Shown here: positions 26,126 through 35,053 of the stretch, piece by piece
How the letters are laid out: every line of letters begins with the position of its first letter
Numbering within the stretch: the first letter of the stretch is position 1
Assembly: GCA_963204915.1 (NCBI GenBank)
Contig: CAUJHS010000022.1
Span: forward strand, 124,001 to 188,000
From: Planctomycetota bacterium
GTDB lineage: Bacteria; Planctomycetota; Planctomycetia; Pirellulales; Pirellulaceae
Direction: 5' to 3'
DNA: 64,000 nucleotides
Made by a program: the position numbers and the translations under genes
The notes under the pieces: generated by a model
Seen by the model: the letters and a program-made list of their open reading frames with translations, nothing else
The model's database searches: none
What the model was told of the DNA's origin: nothing

Positions 26126-27994
26126 ATGCTTGAACGATTTTCTCAGCAAGGTTGGGCGTTGCTTACTCGCCTCATGGCGTTATCCCTCTTGCTGCTCGGA
26201 GCAGCAGTGCTCTTCGGCTGTGCCGAACGGCGACAGCCATCGCCGCCCCTGGAAGCGCATTCATCCGAAGTCAATCCACCGGAGAACGCTGCGCTCGACG
26301 TTGCAGAGGCCGCGCCCACGCCGCGGACGGAACATCCCGTTCAAACAACGGCCCCACCCGCATCGGCAGAACCGACCGTATCTCCAAAGCCTGGTTCGAC
26401 TTCTGAAGCGTCGGCTGAAGTCGCGGTCCCGCCGGCCTCGCAAGGAAAGTCGGCTGTCGTCGACGGCAAGGAACTTTACGCACGGCACTGTGCTGCCTGT
26501 CATGGCGCCGCCGGAGACGGCCAAGGGATCGCTGCAGCGTGGTTGTTTCCCAAGCCGCGCGACTTTCGTATGGGCAAGTTTCGCCTGGCGAGCACCATCA
26601 ATGGCGCACCCACGCGGAACGACTTGCACAGCGTGCTTGTGCGGGGAATGCCGGGTTCGTCGATGCCGCCCTGGCCGCAACTTTCCCAAGGCGAACGAGA
26701 AGCCTTGGTCGACGAAGTCTTGCGGCTCTATCGCGAGGGCATCGGTCGTATCTATCTCACCTCGTTGCAAGAGCAGGAAGGGCTGACCGAAGAGGAGCTC
26801 GAGGATCCTGAGATCCAACAAGAAGTCCAGGAGTTCGTCGAACGGCGCACGACGCCAGGCGCGGAGTCGGAAGTTCCGGAAATCGGTGAGCCGACTCCTG
26901 AAGCGATCGCTCAAGGAAAAGACCTCTACGTCAAGCAAGGCTGCGCCGCCTGCCACGGGTCCGATGGCAAAGGCGATGGCCAGCAAAAGATGGTCGATGA
27001 CGAAGGCTTACCCACGCGTCCGCGCGACTTTACCCGAGGCATTTTCAAAGGTGGTCACGATGTCGCTTCGTTATATCGCCGCATCGCCTATGGCATGCCT
27101 GGCACGCCAATGCCAAGCTCCAGCAAGATGACGCCGCAGGAGATGATCGACGTAACTCACTTTGTGCGATCGCTTTCCGATGAATCAACGCGGCAAAACG
27201 CAATCCTTAATCGGGAACGCCTGAAGGCCAAGTCGGTCGCCACGACGCCCAAGACCGCCGAAGATCCGTTATGGGCAAGCGTTGATCCGATGGCGTTACG
27301 CATGGTTCCGCTTTGGTGGCGAGATAATTCCGATCCGCAGCTTCAAGTTCAGGCGGTCCACGATGGTCAAACTCTCGCACTGTTGATTTCATGGCGCGAC
27401 GAGACGCAAGACCCCCATGAGATCACCACCAGCGCTTTTGAAGACGGGGTGGCGGTTGAACTTTTCGCAGGCGCCGCCGAGCCGTTCTTTGGCATGGGTC
27501 TTGCCGATTCGCCCGTCGATGTCTGGCTTTGGAGCGCCGGTCGCGAGGCGCCCAGGCCGGTCGAGGCGGAATACCCGCGAATGGTTGTCGATGTATATCC
27601 GTTCCACGAGGGAGTTGTCGCTTCGCCCGAGTTCCAACGCGACGCAGCGCGCGATGAACAACAACCTGATATTTCGCTGCCAGCCCGCGCCAGCGGAAAC
27701 CAGATTTCGACGATCGCCGATAATTCGGCCGCGACGACGCACGCAGCCGCTAGTCCCGGGTCGCTTTCGTTTCGGATGCCGCATAGCCAATTGGTGAAAG
27801 GTCATGGACGTTGGAACGACGGACGTTGGACCGTCGTTCTGCATCGCGTACTCTCGGTCGACGATCCTGCGGACGGCGTCGCGCTGAAGCCAGGTCGAAA
27901 AGCGTCGATTGCTTTTGCCATTTGGGACGGCAATCAGAACGACCGCGGCAGCAAGAAGCAGGTGACAATTTGGCAAGATTTGGAATTGGAATGA
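26126..27994 (+). CDS. Diheme c / haem b fusion lipoprotein, gamma subunit of NXR-type enzyme
   Basis: About 622 residues from the ATG at 26126 (GGGAG seven bases upstream; in-frame ATGs at 26081 and 26120 are poorer). A lipoprotein signal ends at FGC (about residue 32), followed by a Pro/Glu-rich linker. Two cytochrome c domains follow: CAACH at 122-126 and at 273-277, with distal Met candidates in GMPGSSMPPW and GMPGTPMPSSS. Residues about 385-620 match the ethylbenzene-dehydrogenase gamma/NxrC haem b domain, with candidate axial ligands Met457 (FFGMG) and Lys558 (LVKGHGRW). It should take electrons from the iron-sulfur subunit and pass them to periplasmic carriers. Joining three haem modules on one chain is unusual. 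Confidence 0.85.
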   Translation: MLERFSQQGWALLTRLMALSLLLLGAAVLFGCAERRQPSPPLEAHSSEVNPPENAALDVAEAAPTPRTEHPVQTTAPPASAEPTVSPKPGSTSEASAEVAVPPASQGKSAVVDGKELYARHCAACHGAAGDGQGIAAAWLFPKPRDFRMGKFRLASTINGAPTRNDLHSVLVRGMPGSSMPPWPQLSQGEREALVDEVLRLYREGIGRIYLTSLQEQEGLTEEELEDPEIQQEVQEFVERRTTPGAESEVPEIGEPTPEAIAQGKDLYVKQGCAACHGSDGKGDGQQKMVDDEGLPTRPRDFTRGIFKGGHDVASLYRRIAYGMPGTPMPSSSKMTPQEMIDVTHFVRSLSDESTRQNAILNRERLKAKSVATTPKTAEDPLWASVDPMALRMVPLWWRDNSDPQLQVQAVHDGQTLALLISWRDETQDPHEITTSAFEDGVAVELFAGAAEPFFGMGLADSPVDVWLWSAGREAPRPVEAEYPRMVVDVYPFHEGVVASPEFQRDAARDEQQPDISLPARASGNQISTIADNSAATTHAAASPGSLSFRMPHSQLVKGHGRWNDGRWTVVLHRVLSVDDPADGVALKPGRKASIAFAIWDGNQNDRGSKKQVTIWQDLELE

Positions 27995-28105
27995 GCCCCG
28001 TCGCACAAGCGGCTTTGGGTCGTCGCACCGATCTCCCACGGCGCGATTTGCTACACCCACTCACGCGATATCCCAAACCACCCCACGTTCCTACGGAGCA
28101 TGTAC

Positions 28106-31100
28106 ATGGCTATCTCACGTCGCCGCTTTCTCGAAGCATGCGCCGCAACGGGTGGCGCGCTGTTGGCCGCGGGACCACAGCCCTGGGCTTTTGAGCCCGT
28201 AAGCGTTGAGAACCCCTTGGGGGCGTATCCCCAGCGCGACTGGGAGAAAATTTACCTGGATCAATACGCCTATGATGACAGTTTCACTTGGATTTGCGCG
28301 CCCAACGATACGCACATGTGTCGCATGCGAGCCTTTGTGCGCAATGGCGTGATGATTCGTAGCGAACAAAACTACGATCACGACCGTTACGGTGACCTCT
28401 ACGGCAACCGCGCCACGAAGGCGTGGAACCCGCGCGGTTGCCCCAAGGGCTACACCATGCAGCGTCGCGTGTATGGGCCGTATCGCTTGAAAGGTCCCGT
28501 GCTGCGCAAAGGCTGGAAGCAATGGGCCGACGACGGCTTCCCTTCACTCTCCGAGAAGCCCGAGCTCCGCACGCAATACAAGTTTGACGATCGCGGCAAC
28601 GACGGCTTTGTGCGTGTAACGTGGGACGAGATGTATCGGTACGTCGCCGCTGGTTTGGACGCCATCGCCCGCGCTTACAGCGGCCCGGACGGTGTCAAGC
28701 GTTTGCAGCAAGACGGCTACGAACAGGTCATGATCGACAAGGTCGAAGGAGCCGGAACACGGACAATCAAGATCGGTTCAAATTTGCCCATCCACGGACT
28801 CGTGGGCAAGTTCGGCATTTACCGCTTCGGGAATCTCTTGGGACTGCTCGACCATCATGTGCGCGGAGTCCCGCCCGAGGAGGCGAAAGGAGCGCGCGAG
28901 TGGAACGAGTACACCTGGCGTGGCGACCAGGCGCCCGGCATGCCTTTTGTGCATGGCCTGCAAACGGCCGACATCGACTTCAACGATCTGCGTTTCTCCA
29001 AACTGGTCATCCAGATGGGCAAGAACCTGATCGAAAACAAGATGCCAGAATCGCACTGGCTGAATGAAGTGATGGAGCGTGGCGGGCGATTGGTCGATAT
29101 CGCCCCAGAATATAATTGCCCGGCTACCAAAAGTGATTATTGGATTGCCGTGCGCCCTGGCTTGTCCGACACCGCCGTTTTGCTGGGCGTCACGAAAATC
29201 ATGATCGATAACCACTGGTACAAGGAGGACTTCTGCCGCCAGTTCACCGACTTCCCGCTACTCGTGCGAACTGACACGCTTCTTCGGTTACGTCCGCAGG
29301 ACGTCGACGCAAATTATCAGCCGAAAGATCTTTCCGACGGACCGTCTTACAAGATTCAAGGGTTGAAAGATGACCAGCGTCAAACAATTGGCGACTTCTG
29401 CGTTTGGGACAGCGAGAAGAACGCCGTCGCGTTCATAAGTCGCGACGAAGTAGGCCAACACATGACGATTCCAGCGGCGCTCGAAGGTGCGCATCAAGTC
29501 AAGCTGGCAGATGGCCAGGAAGTCGAAGTGATGACGATCTTCGAGATGTACAAACGACATCTTCAAGATTACAACGAAAAAACCGTGGAGGAAATTTCCG
29601 GAGCGCCAGCCGACCAGGTGCGCCGACTGGCGGAGGACATTTGGACCACGACCGAAGCAGGCCATCCCGTCGCCATTCACATTGGCGAGGGGATCAACCA
29701 CTACTTTCACGCCACGCTGCACAACCGCGCGATGTACCTGCCGTTAATGCTGACAGGCAACATCGGCAAACACGGCGCCGGAGCCTACACGTGGGCGGGC
29801 AACTACAAAGGGGCGTTGCTGCAAGCCTCGCCTTGGAGCGGACCCGGTGTGGGGACCTATAGCGCCGAAGATCCCTTCGCTCCGGTGGTTGATCCCAACG
29901 CGCGGCTGACGCATGAGAACATTCGTCACACTTCCGATGTAGAAGATCCTTCGTATTGGGCCAGCGGCGAGAAGACCATGACGGTCGAATTACCCAACGG
30001 GCAGACGCGCAATTTTACCGGCAAGACGCACCTACCCACGCCGACGAAGGTGATCTGGTACAACAACGCCAATTTTCTTAACCAATCGAAGTGGATCTAC
30101 AATATCATCGTCCACACGCTGCCCAAGATCGACATGATTGTCGATCAGCAAATCGAGTGGACCGGAAGCGCTGAATACGCCGATGTCGTTCTGCCGGTCA
30201 ATTCGTGGGTCGAAATGGAAGATTACGAGTGCGGCGGTTCGTGCTCAAATCCGTTTTTGCAAGTCTGGAAGGGCGGCATTGACCCCGTGCACGACTCGGT
30301 CGACGACGCCGAAGTGTTTGCCGGCGTTGCACGCGCGCTGACGGAAAAAACCAAGGACCCGCGATTTAGCGACTACTTCAAGTTCGTCACCGAGAAGAAC
30401 GCCAAAATTTACATCCAGCGCGTGTTCGACAACTGCACCACCACGCGCGGCGTCGATGGGCCCTACAACGTTGACAAGATGCTGGCGGGCGAGTACGGCG
30501 GTGAACCTGGCGCCGCCTTAATGCTCTTCCGCACCTATCCGCGCGTGTCGTTCTGGGAGCAAATCCACGACTCGGTTCCTTTCTATACCGACAGCGGCCG
30601 CCTCGCGAGTTACTGCGATTTGCCCGAAGCGGTTGAGTATGGCGAAAACTTAATCGTTCACCGCGAAGCGGTCGAGGCCACGCCGTATTTGCCCAATGTG
30701 ATTGTCTCCACCAGTCCCTTCACTCGCCCGGTGGATTATGGCATTCCTCGCGACACCATGGATCCCGAGCTACGCCAGGTGCGTAACATCAAGATGCCCT
30801 GGGCCGAAGTGAAAAAGACCGCCAACCCGCTGTGGAGTCAGGGGTATCGGTTCTTCTGCACCACGCCTAAGAGCCGGCATTCGACGCACTCCTCGTGGTC
30901 CACAGTCGATTGGCACTGGATCTGGAGCGACAACTTTGGCGATCCGCACCGCACCGACAAGCGCGCGCCGGGCGTGGCCGATCGTCAAATCCAAATGAAT
31001 CCTCAGGCCGCACGCGACGCAGGCATTCACGAAGGCGACTACGTTTATGTCGATGCGAACGAGGAAGATCGACCATACATCGGCTGGAAGAACGATCAAG

Positions 31101-31573
31101 GTTTCCGCCACAAGGCCTTCCGTTGCATGGTGCGCGTGAAGTTCAACCCGGGGTTGCCGTATAACTTCACCATCATGAAGCATACCGGCTGGATTGGCAC
31201 CGAGCGGTCGGTCAAAGCGCATGAAACGCGACCTGACGGACGTGCGTTGGCCGCCGACACTGGCTACCAGGCCAGTTATCGCTACGGTTCGCACCAAAGC
31301 ATCACGCGCAACTGGCTAATGCCCATGCACCAGACCGATACGCTGTTCCATAAAAAGACCGGCGGCATGGCCTTCGTGTTTGGATTTGATGTAGATAACC
31401 ATGCGGTCAATACCGTGCCCAAGGAAACGCTCATTCGCATCACCAAGGCGGAGGACGGCGGTTTAGGTGGTCAAGGCCTTTGGAAACCTGCCGCGAGTGG
31501 CTATAGCCCCGGCCAAGAAACGCCGCAGAACCAGCAATACATCGCGGGCGGTTACGTTCAGGTGCGCCGGTAG
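28106..31573 (+). CDS. nxrA: NXR-clade molybdopterin catalytic subunit (NxrA/NarG-like)
   Basis: About 1155 residues from the ATG at 28106 (GGAG seven bases upstream; ATG 28100 is two codons earlier). A Tat signal, SRRRFLEAC, shows export to the periplasm. It is a type II DMSO-reductase-family enzyme binding bis-MGD. The N-terminal cluster motif reads Cys64-x3-Asp68-x3-Cys72-x39-Cys112, whereas NarG has His-Cys-Cys-Cys. Asp249 (GLLDHH) aligns with the Mo-ligating Asp of type II enzymes. Length and motifs match NxrA rather than cytoplasmic NarG. It would oxidise nitrite to nitrate, or run the reverse. It follows the haem subunit by 111 bases and precedes the beta subunit after a small gene. 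Confidence 0.85.
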   Translation: MAISRRRFLEACAATGGALLAAGPQPWAFEPVSVENPLGAYPQRDWEKIYLDQYAYDDSFTWICAPNDTHMCRMRAFVRNGVMIRSEQNYDHDRYGDLYGNRATKAWNPRGCPKGYTMQRRVYGPYRLKGPVLRKGWKQWADDGFPSLSEKPELRTQYKFDDRGNDGFVRVTWDEMYRYVAAGLDAIARAYSGPDGVKRLQQDGYEQVMIDKVEGAGTRTIKIGSNLPIHGLVGKFGIYRFGNLLGLLDHHVRGVPPEEAKGAREWNEYTWRGDQAPGMPFVHGLQTADIDFNDLRFSKLVIQMGKNLIENKMPESHWLNEVMERGGRLVDIAPEYNCPATKSDYWIAVRPGLSDTAVLLGVTKIMIDNHWYKEDFCRQFTDFPLLVRTDTLLRLRPQDVDANYQPKDLSDGPSYKIQGLKDDQRQTIGDFCVWDSEKNAVAFISRDEVGQHMTIPAALEGAHQVKLADGQEVEVMTIFEMYKRHLQDYNEKTVEEISGAPADQVRRLAEDIWTTTEAGHPVAIHIGEGINHYFHATLHNRAMYLPLMLTGNIGKHGAGAYTWAGNYKGALLQASPWSGPGVGTYSAEDPFAPVVDPNARLTHENIRHTSDVEDPSYWASGEKTMTVELPNGQTRNFTGKTHLPTPTKVIWYNNANFLNQSKWIYNIIVHTLPKIDMIVDQQIEWTGSAEYADVVLPVNSWVEMEDYECGGSCSNPFLQVWKGGIDPVHDSVDDAEVFAGVARALTEKTKDPRFSDYFKFVTEKNAKIYIQRVFDNCTTTRGVDGPYNVDKMLAGEYGGEPGAALMLFRTYPRVSFWEQIHDSVPFYTDSGRLASYCDLPEAVEYGENLIVHREAVEATPYLPNVIVSTSPFTRPVDYGIPRDTMDPELRQVRNIKMPWAEVKKTANPLWSQGYRFFCTTPKSRHSTHSSWSTVDWHWIWSDNFGDPHRTDKRAPGVADRQIQMNPQAARDAGIHEGDYVYVDANEEDRPYIGWKNDQGFRHKAFRCMVRVKFNPGLPYNFTIMKHTGWIGTERSVKAHETRPDGRALAADTGYQASYRYGSHQSITRNWLMPMHQTDTLFHKKTGGMAFVFGFDVDNHAVNTVPKETLIRITKAEDGGLGGQGLWKPAASGYSPGQETPQNQQYIAGGYVQVRR

Positions 31574-31688
31574 CCCACAAGTCTCAACTTAAGTAACACG
31601 CTTTACCAATATTCGGCGACCACCTCTCGCTGGCGAAAAACGGTAGCCAGATGCCGCGAAACTCACTCATTCAACCGACGATCGGCCA

Positions 31689-32063
31689 ATGGTCACTCCA
31701 CAAGCGACTCCGAAAACCCATCCCACGGCGCGTGAGGCGACACCCGAGGATCCTCTCAGCCTGCACGCGTTCGAAGTTCCCGGCGACCCCGACCTGATGT
31801 TGCAGTTGCTGGTCGAAGAGTATGCCCGTATGGGTTGGGGCGCGGAGGACCTTTTGCGATTGGCCCGCGATCCTAACTATCAGGCTTTCCACGGACTTCT
31901 GCGTCGTTTTGGAGAGGCGGACTTACGCGCTCGGCTGCAAAGCATCCTGGCGCGGTGCGGCGTATTCCGCATGCGCACGTGGGAGGCCGAGCCTGTGGAA
32001 GAGGAAGTCGAGGAACTGCTACAAATCCAAATTGCCGACCGCGTTCCTTCGGAGCGTGCGTGA
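31689..32063 (+). CDS. Small conserved-looking protein between alpha and beta subunits
   Basis: A 124-residue acidic, helical protein with no signal peptide and no recognisable domain. A central segment (MLQLLVEEYARMGWGAEDLL) and FRMRTWEAEPVEEEVEELLQ are the most distinctive. Its position between the catalytic and iron-sulfur genes on the same strand suggests an assembly or regulatory role for the complex. I do not know its family. Confidence 0.65.
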   Translation: MVTPQATPKTHPTAREATPEDPLSLHAFEVPGDPDLMLQLLVEEYARMGWGAEDLLRLARDPNYQAFHGLLRRFGEADLRARLQSILARCGVFRMRTWEAEPVEEEVEELLQIQIADRVPSERA

Positions 32064-32133
32064 TCTATTTGCCAAATGATCCTTGTGTGCGACGAGTTCC
32101 GCCGCGCACCTTAACTCCTGCCCCCTGAATCCC

Positions 32134-33429
32134 ATGCCTGCCGTCTACAACTGGCAACTCGGCCGCGCGATGAGTTATCCGCATGCAGAGCGGCATCCGC
32201 AATGGCAGTTCGCATTTGTTTTCAATCCCAACCGTTGCATTGGATGCCAGACATGCACCATGGCGTGCAAGAGCACCTGGACCTTCTCCAAGGGCCAAGA
32301 GTTAATGTGGTGGAACAACGTCGAGACGAAGCCCTACGGGGGCTATCCTCAACACTGGGACGCCAAACTCTTGGGAATGCTCGAGGAAGCCAATCCCGGC
32401 GGTCAGGTGTGGAACGCCTCGGCGCCCGAACCCGCCAGCAAACCTTATGGCGTGTTCGAGGGGATGACGATTTTCGAAGCGGCCGAGAAAGTTCCTGGCC
32501 CCGATGGGCCACGCCGCGCTTTGGGTTATCTGCCCGAGGACGATGAGTGGCGCAGCCCCAACATTCATGAAGACACCGCCACCGGCGGACGTCAGAATGA
32601 AGCTGAACGCTACGGCGACTCGGTGCAGTTGCCCGAGCACAAAGTGTGGTTCTTCCATCTCGCTCGCATTTGCAATCACTGCACCTATCCGGGATGTCTC
32701 GCGTCTTGCCCACGCAACGCCATTTACAAGCGTCCCGAAGACGGCATCGTGTTGATCGATCAAAGCCGTTGCCGCGGGTATCGGTACTGCGTGGAAGGTT
32801 GTCCCTACAAGAAGACCATGTATCGGCCGACCACGCGGACCAGCGAGAAGTGCATTGCATGTTATCCGCGCATCGAAGGCCGGGATCCTGCGCTCTCGCC
32901 GGAGGGTGAACCGTGCGAAACACGCTGCATGGCAGCCTGCGTCGGAAAGATTCGCCTGCAAGGCTTAATCAAGCTGGAAGAAAATGGCGCTTGGGCCGTT
33001 GATCCCAAAAACCCGTTGTATTTTCTCATTCGCGAACGTCAGGTGGCGTTGCCGCTGTACCCGCAGTTTGGCACCGAGCCGAACGGGTTCTATATTCCGC
33101 CGCGGTGGGTCCCGCGCGACTACTTAACGCAAATGTTTGGCCCCGGCGTGGAGCACGCCATCGAGCAGTACTCCTGCCCGGACCGCGAACTGATGGCGGT
33201 GCTGCAATTGTTCCGCGCCAGCCGGCAAATCCTCTTCCGTTACGAAATCGAACATGGCGACAAAGTCGCCGAGGTGGAAGTCACCCTTCCCACCGGAGAG
33301 ACCCGCGTTCAGGAAATCTTTAACGACACGGTCTTGGGCTTCAACAAGTTCGACAAGGAAGTAGTCCGCATCACCGTCGAAGAGCCAACATTCGAACGTC
33401 CTCGGGAAGCGCACTTGAACTCGATTTAG
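32134..33429 (+). CDS. nxrB: NXR-type iron-sulfur beta subunit (NxrB)
   Basis: About 431 residues from the ATG at 32134; an upstream TTG at 32083 adds sequence outside the family, and the start MPAVYNWQLGR matches NxrB as I remember it from Nitrospira. Four cluster motifs are visible: Cys35-x2-Cys38-x2-Cys41-x3-Cys45; CNHCTYPGCLASCP; CRGYRYCVEGCP (Tyr in place of Trp, as in 3Fe-4S-type clusters); and CIACYP with CETRCMAAC. The blocks MWWNNVETKPYGGYP and GPGVEHAIEQY are hallmarks of the NXR branch. It carries electrons from the Mo site to the haem subunit. It has no signal peptide and would be co-exported with NxrA. Confidence 0.9.
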   Translation: MPAVYNWQLGRAMSYPHAERHPQWQFAFVFNPNRCIGCQTCTMACKSTWTFSKGQELMWWNNVETKPYGGYPQHWDAKLLGMLEEANPGGQVWNASAPEPASKPYGVFEGMTIFEAAEKVPGPDGPRRALGYLPEDDEWRSPNIHEDTATGGRQNEAERYGDSVQLPEHKVWFFHLARICNHCTYPGCLASCPRNAIYKRPEDGIVLIDQSRCRGYRYCVEGCPYKKTMYRPTTRTSEKCIACYPRIEGRDPALSPEGEPCETRCMAACVGKIRLQGLIKLEENGAWAVDPKNPLYFLIRERQVALPLYPQFGTEPNGFYIPPRWVPRDYLTQMFGPGVEHAIEQYSCPDRELMAVLQLFRASRQILFRYEIEHGDKVAEVEVTLPTGETRVQEIFNDTVLGFNKFDKEVVRITVEEPTFERPREAHLNSI

Positions 33430-33432
33430 ATG

Positions 33433-33456
33433 ATGTTGAGCGCCGCCGCTCAGCAT
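33433..33456 (+). other. Strong hairpin between nxrB and chaperone gene
   Basis: A 10-bp stem (arms 33433-33442 and 33447-33456, one G-U pair) closed by the 4-base loop CCGC lies four bases after the beta-subunit stop. No T-run follows, so it is not a classical terminator. It could stabilise the upstream message or lower expression of the chaperone gene. Confidence 0.6.
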
Positions 33457-33503
33457 GACGTTCCGCCAACGAAACTGCTCTACCGCCAACCATCCTAGAG
33501 TGC

Positions 33504-34292
33504 ATGATCGCCAACAACTGCTCGGAAAACGACGTGGCGCTTCGCATGGCTCGCCAAGTGCTTTACCGGTTTACCGCGTTAACCTTGCTTGATCCACGAA
33601 CTGGGTCTTGGGAGGAATTGCATAACCTGGCAAGCGACGGTTTTTTAGCTGCCGCCGCAGAACTGGTGCGCAGTGAACCGAACGCAGTGGCCGACCCCTT
33701 AGCCTTGGGCGAGTTTCCGGTCAGCTTCCTGGACCCTGCACCCGTGTTAGCCCGCCTGCCGCAGTCGTCAATGGCTCTGAACGAAAGGTACGAGGCGACA
33801 TTCGGCTTGCTCGCGTCATCTGCCTGTCCGCCCTGCGAATCGGAGTACATTAACGGCAAATACACGTTTCAACGTTCGCAAACTCTGGGCGATGTGAGCG
33901 GCTTTTACCGCGCGTTTGGTTTGAAACCTTCGCGACGCCATCCCGAACGACATGACCATGTGGTGCTTGAACTCGAGTTCATGGCGTTCCTGCTGGCCAA
34001 AGAGCGGCAAGCGCTGGAAAGCGCCGTGCCGGGCTCCCAGGAACATGTCGACATTTGCCGCCAGGCCCAAAGACGGTTTTTGCAGGAACATCTGGCGTGG
34101 TGGACGCCAACCTTTGCGCGTTTGCTTGACCACGAAGATGCGGGCGGATTTTATAGCGCAGCAGGCCGTTTTCTGGCCGCACTTGTCGCCTCCGAACGCG
34201 CGCTTCTCCATGTTCCGCCGCCGACGCACTTCGCCGCTCCATCAGCCATCGAACGTCCTGAGGAATGCGAAGGCTGCCAACTTGGCGCTTGA
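33504..34292 (+). CDS. TorD/NarJ-type molybdoenzyme chaperone
   Basis: A 262-residue all-helical protein of the TorD/DmsD/NarJ family. Supporting segments are the N-terminal LYRFTALTLLD, the conserved LNERYEATFGLL / CPPCESEY block (about 92-114), DHVVLELEFMAFLLAKE (about 152-168), and a C-terminal LAWWTPTFARLL helix (about 195-206). These proteins hold the catalytic subunit's Tat signal until the Mo cofactor is inserted. Its position after nxrB fits that job. Confidence 0.87.
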   Translation: MIANNCSENDVALRMARQVLYRFTALTLLDPRTGSWEELHNLASDGFLAAAAELVRSEPNAVADPLALGEFPVSFLDPAPVLARLPQSSMALNERYEATFGLLASSACPPCESEYINGKYTFQRSQTLGDVSGFYRAFGLKPSRRHPERHDHVVLELEFMAFLLAKERQALESAVPGSQEHVDICRQAQRRFLQEHLAWWTPTFARLLDHEDAGGFYSAAGRFLAALVASERALLHVPPPTHFAAPSAIERPEECEGCQLGA

Positions 34293-34321
34293 TGCGTACG
34301 CTCCCACGGTTCGGCAACAAG

Positions 34322-34816
34322 TTACTCCGCCAACTCCTGTAAGCGCGCCGCGATCAACGCGACATCCGACCGGGGCCAGACAGGAGTTCGAACCGCGGCG
34401 GCGTCATCACTAACTACGGCCAGAATGTCCGTATCGCTCGCTGCAAGCGGCGTTTCGGCGACCGATGCTCGCCAGACCTCCACCTTTGGGCCGTCCATTT
34501 GCGAGTGCCCCTCGACCAACACGAGATCGCAATGCGCAAACAACGTCAACATGCGCTGATAGCGCTGGTGCGCGTCTTCACCAGACAAGGCGGGCCAAAA
34601 GACCGCGTTCAGGTCGGGCGAAAGAATCCCAACAGCGGCCGCGCCTGCTTGTCGATGGAGATAGGAATCTTTGCCGGGCGTGTCCAACTCGTGGTGATGC
34701 CGCGTATGCTTGATCGTCCCGACGCGTAGACCTTGGCGCGTCAGGTGCCGGACGAGGTCCACCACTAATGTCGTCTTCCCGCTATTTTTCCGTCCGATGA
34801 TATGAATGCGTTTCAA
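34322..34816 (-). CDS. mobB: Molybdopterin-guanine dinucleotide biosynthesis protein MobB
   Basis: A 164-residue P-loop protein. The Walker A-like motif GRKNSGKTTLVVDL lies at residues 8-21, followed by GTIKHTRHHHELDTPGKDS, a MobB hallmark. MobB binds GTP and aids attachment of the nucleotide to molybdopterin, as needed by the bis-MGD enzyme encoded next door. It is convergent with the chaperone gene and 29 bases away, so it is not in the same transcript but shares the theme. Confidence 0.9.
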   Translation of the reverse strand: MKRIHIIGRKNSGKTTLVVDLVRHLTRQGLRVGTIKHTRHHHELDTPGKDSYLHRQAGAAAVGILSPDLNAVFWPALSGEDAHQRYQRMLTLFAHCDLVLVEGHSQMDGPKVEVWRASVAETPLAASDTDILAVVSDDAAAVRTPVWPRSDVALIAARLQELAE

Positions 34817-35002
34817 GAATCGACCTTGCGAAAATGCGATGCTCCCCGTTTTTCCGTGCCAGCCAAAGTATATCAGGAATGTCAGCTACTTAACCGTCGC
34901 AGTCGCCGCTAACTGGCAGCGAGTATGCCGCCAATCGACCAAGCCGCGCCTCTCAGATTGGGAATCGCAAACACCGGATGAAAAATATCGCGCACATCAC
35001 TA

Positions 35003-35031
35003 TTGACTAAACATTTATTAACATATAAACT
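35003..35031 (+). promoter_or_regulatory. Probable promoter and operator of marR
   Basis: TTGACT (35003-35008) lies 17 bases from TAAACT (35026-35031) in a very AT-rich stretch, unlike the GC-rich surroundings. A partial inverted repeat (TTTAT...ATAAA) overlaps the -10 region, and a related ACATATCAACAAAT sequence recurs near 35562, before the pirin gene. Autoregulation by the MarR protein is plausible but unproven. Confidence 0.45.
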
Positions 35032-35053
35032 AAATACAAGACTTGATCACCGC

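Noticed and set aside
26126..34292. An ordinary respiratory NarGHJI operon.
   Set aside because: There is no NarI-type integral membrane haem b subunit, the alpha subunit has a Tat signal, and the beta subunit follows NXR-type rather than NarH-type sequence as I recall them.
35003..35053. A TTG start for the MarR gene at 35003.
   Set aside because: These bases look like the promoter itself (TTGACT with TAAACT 17 bases on). The ATG at 35054 begins the conserved protein.
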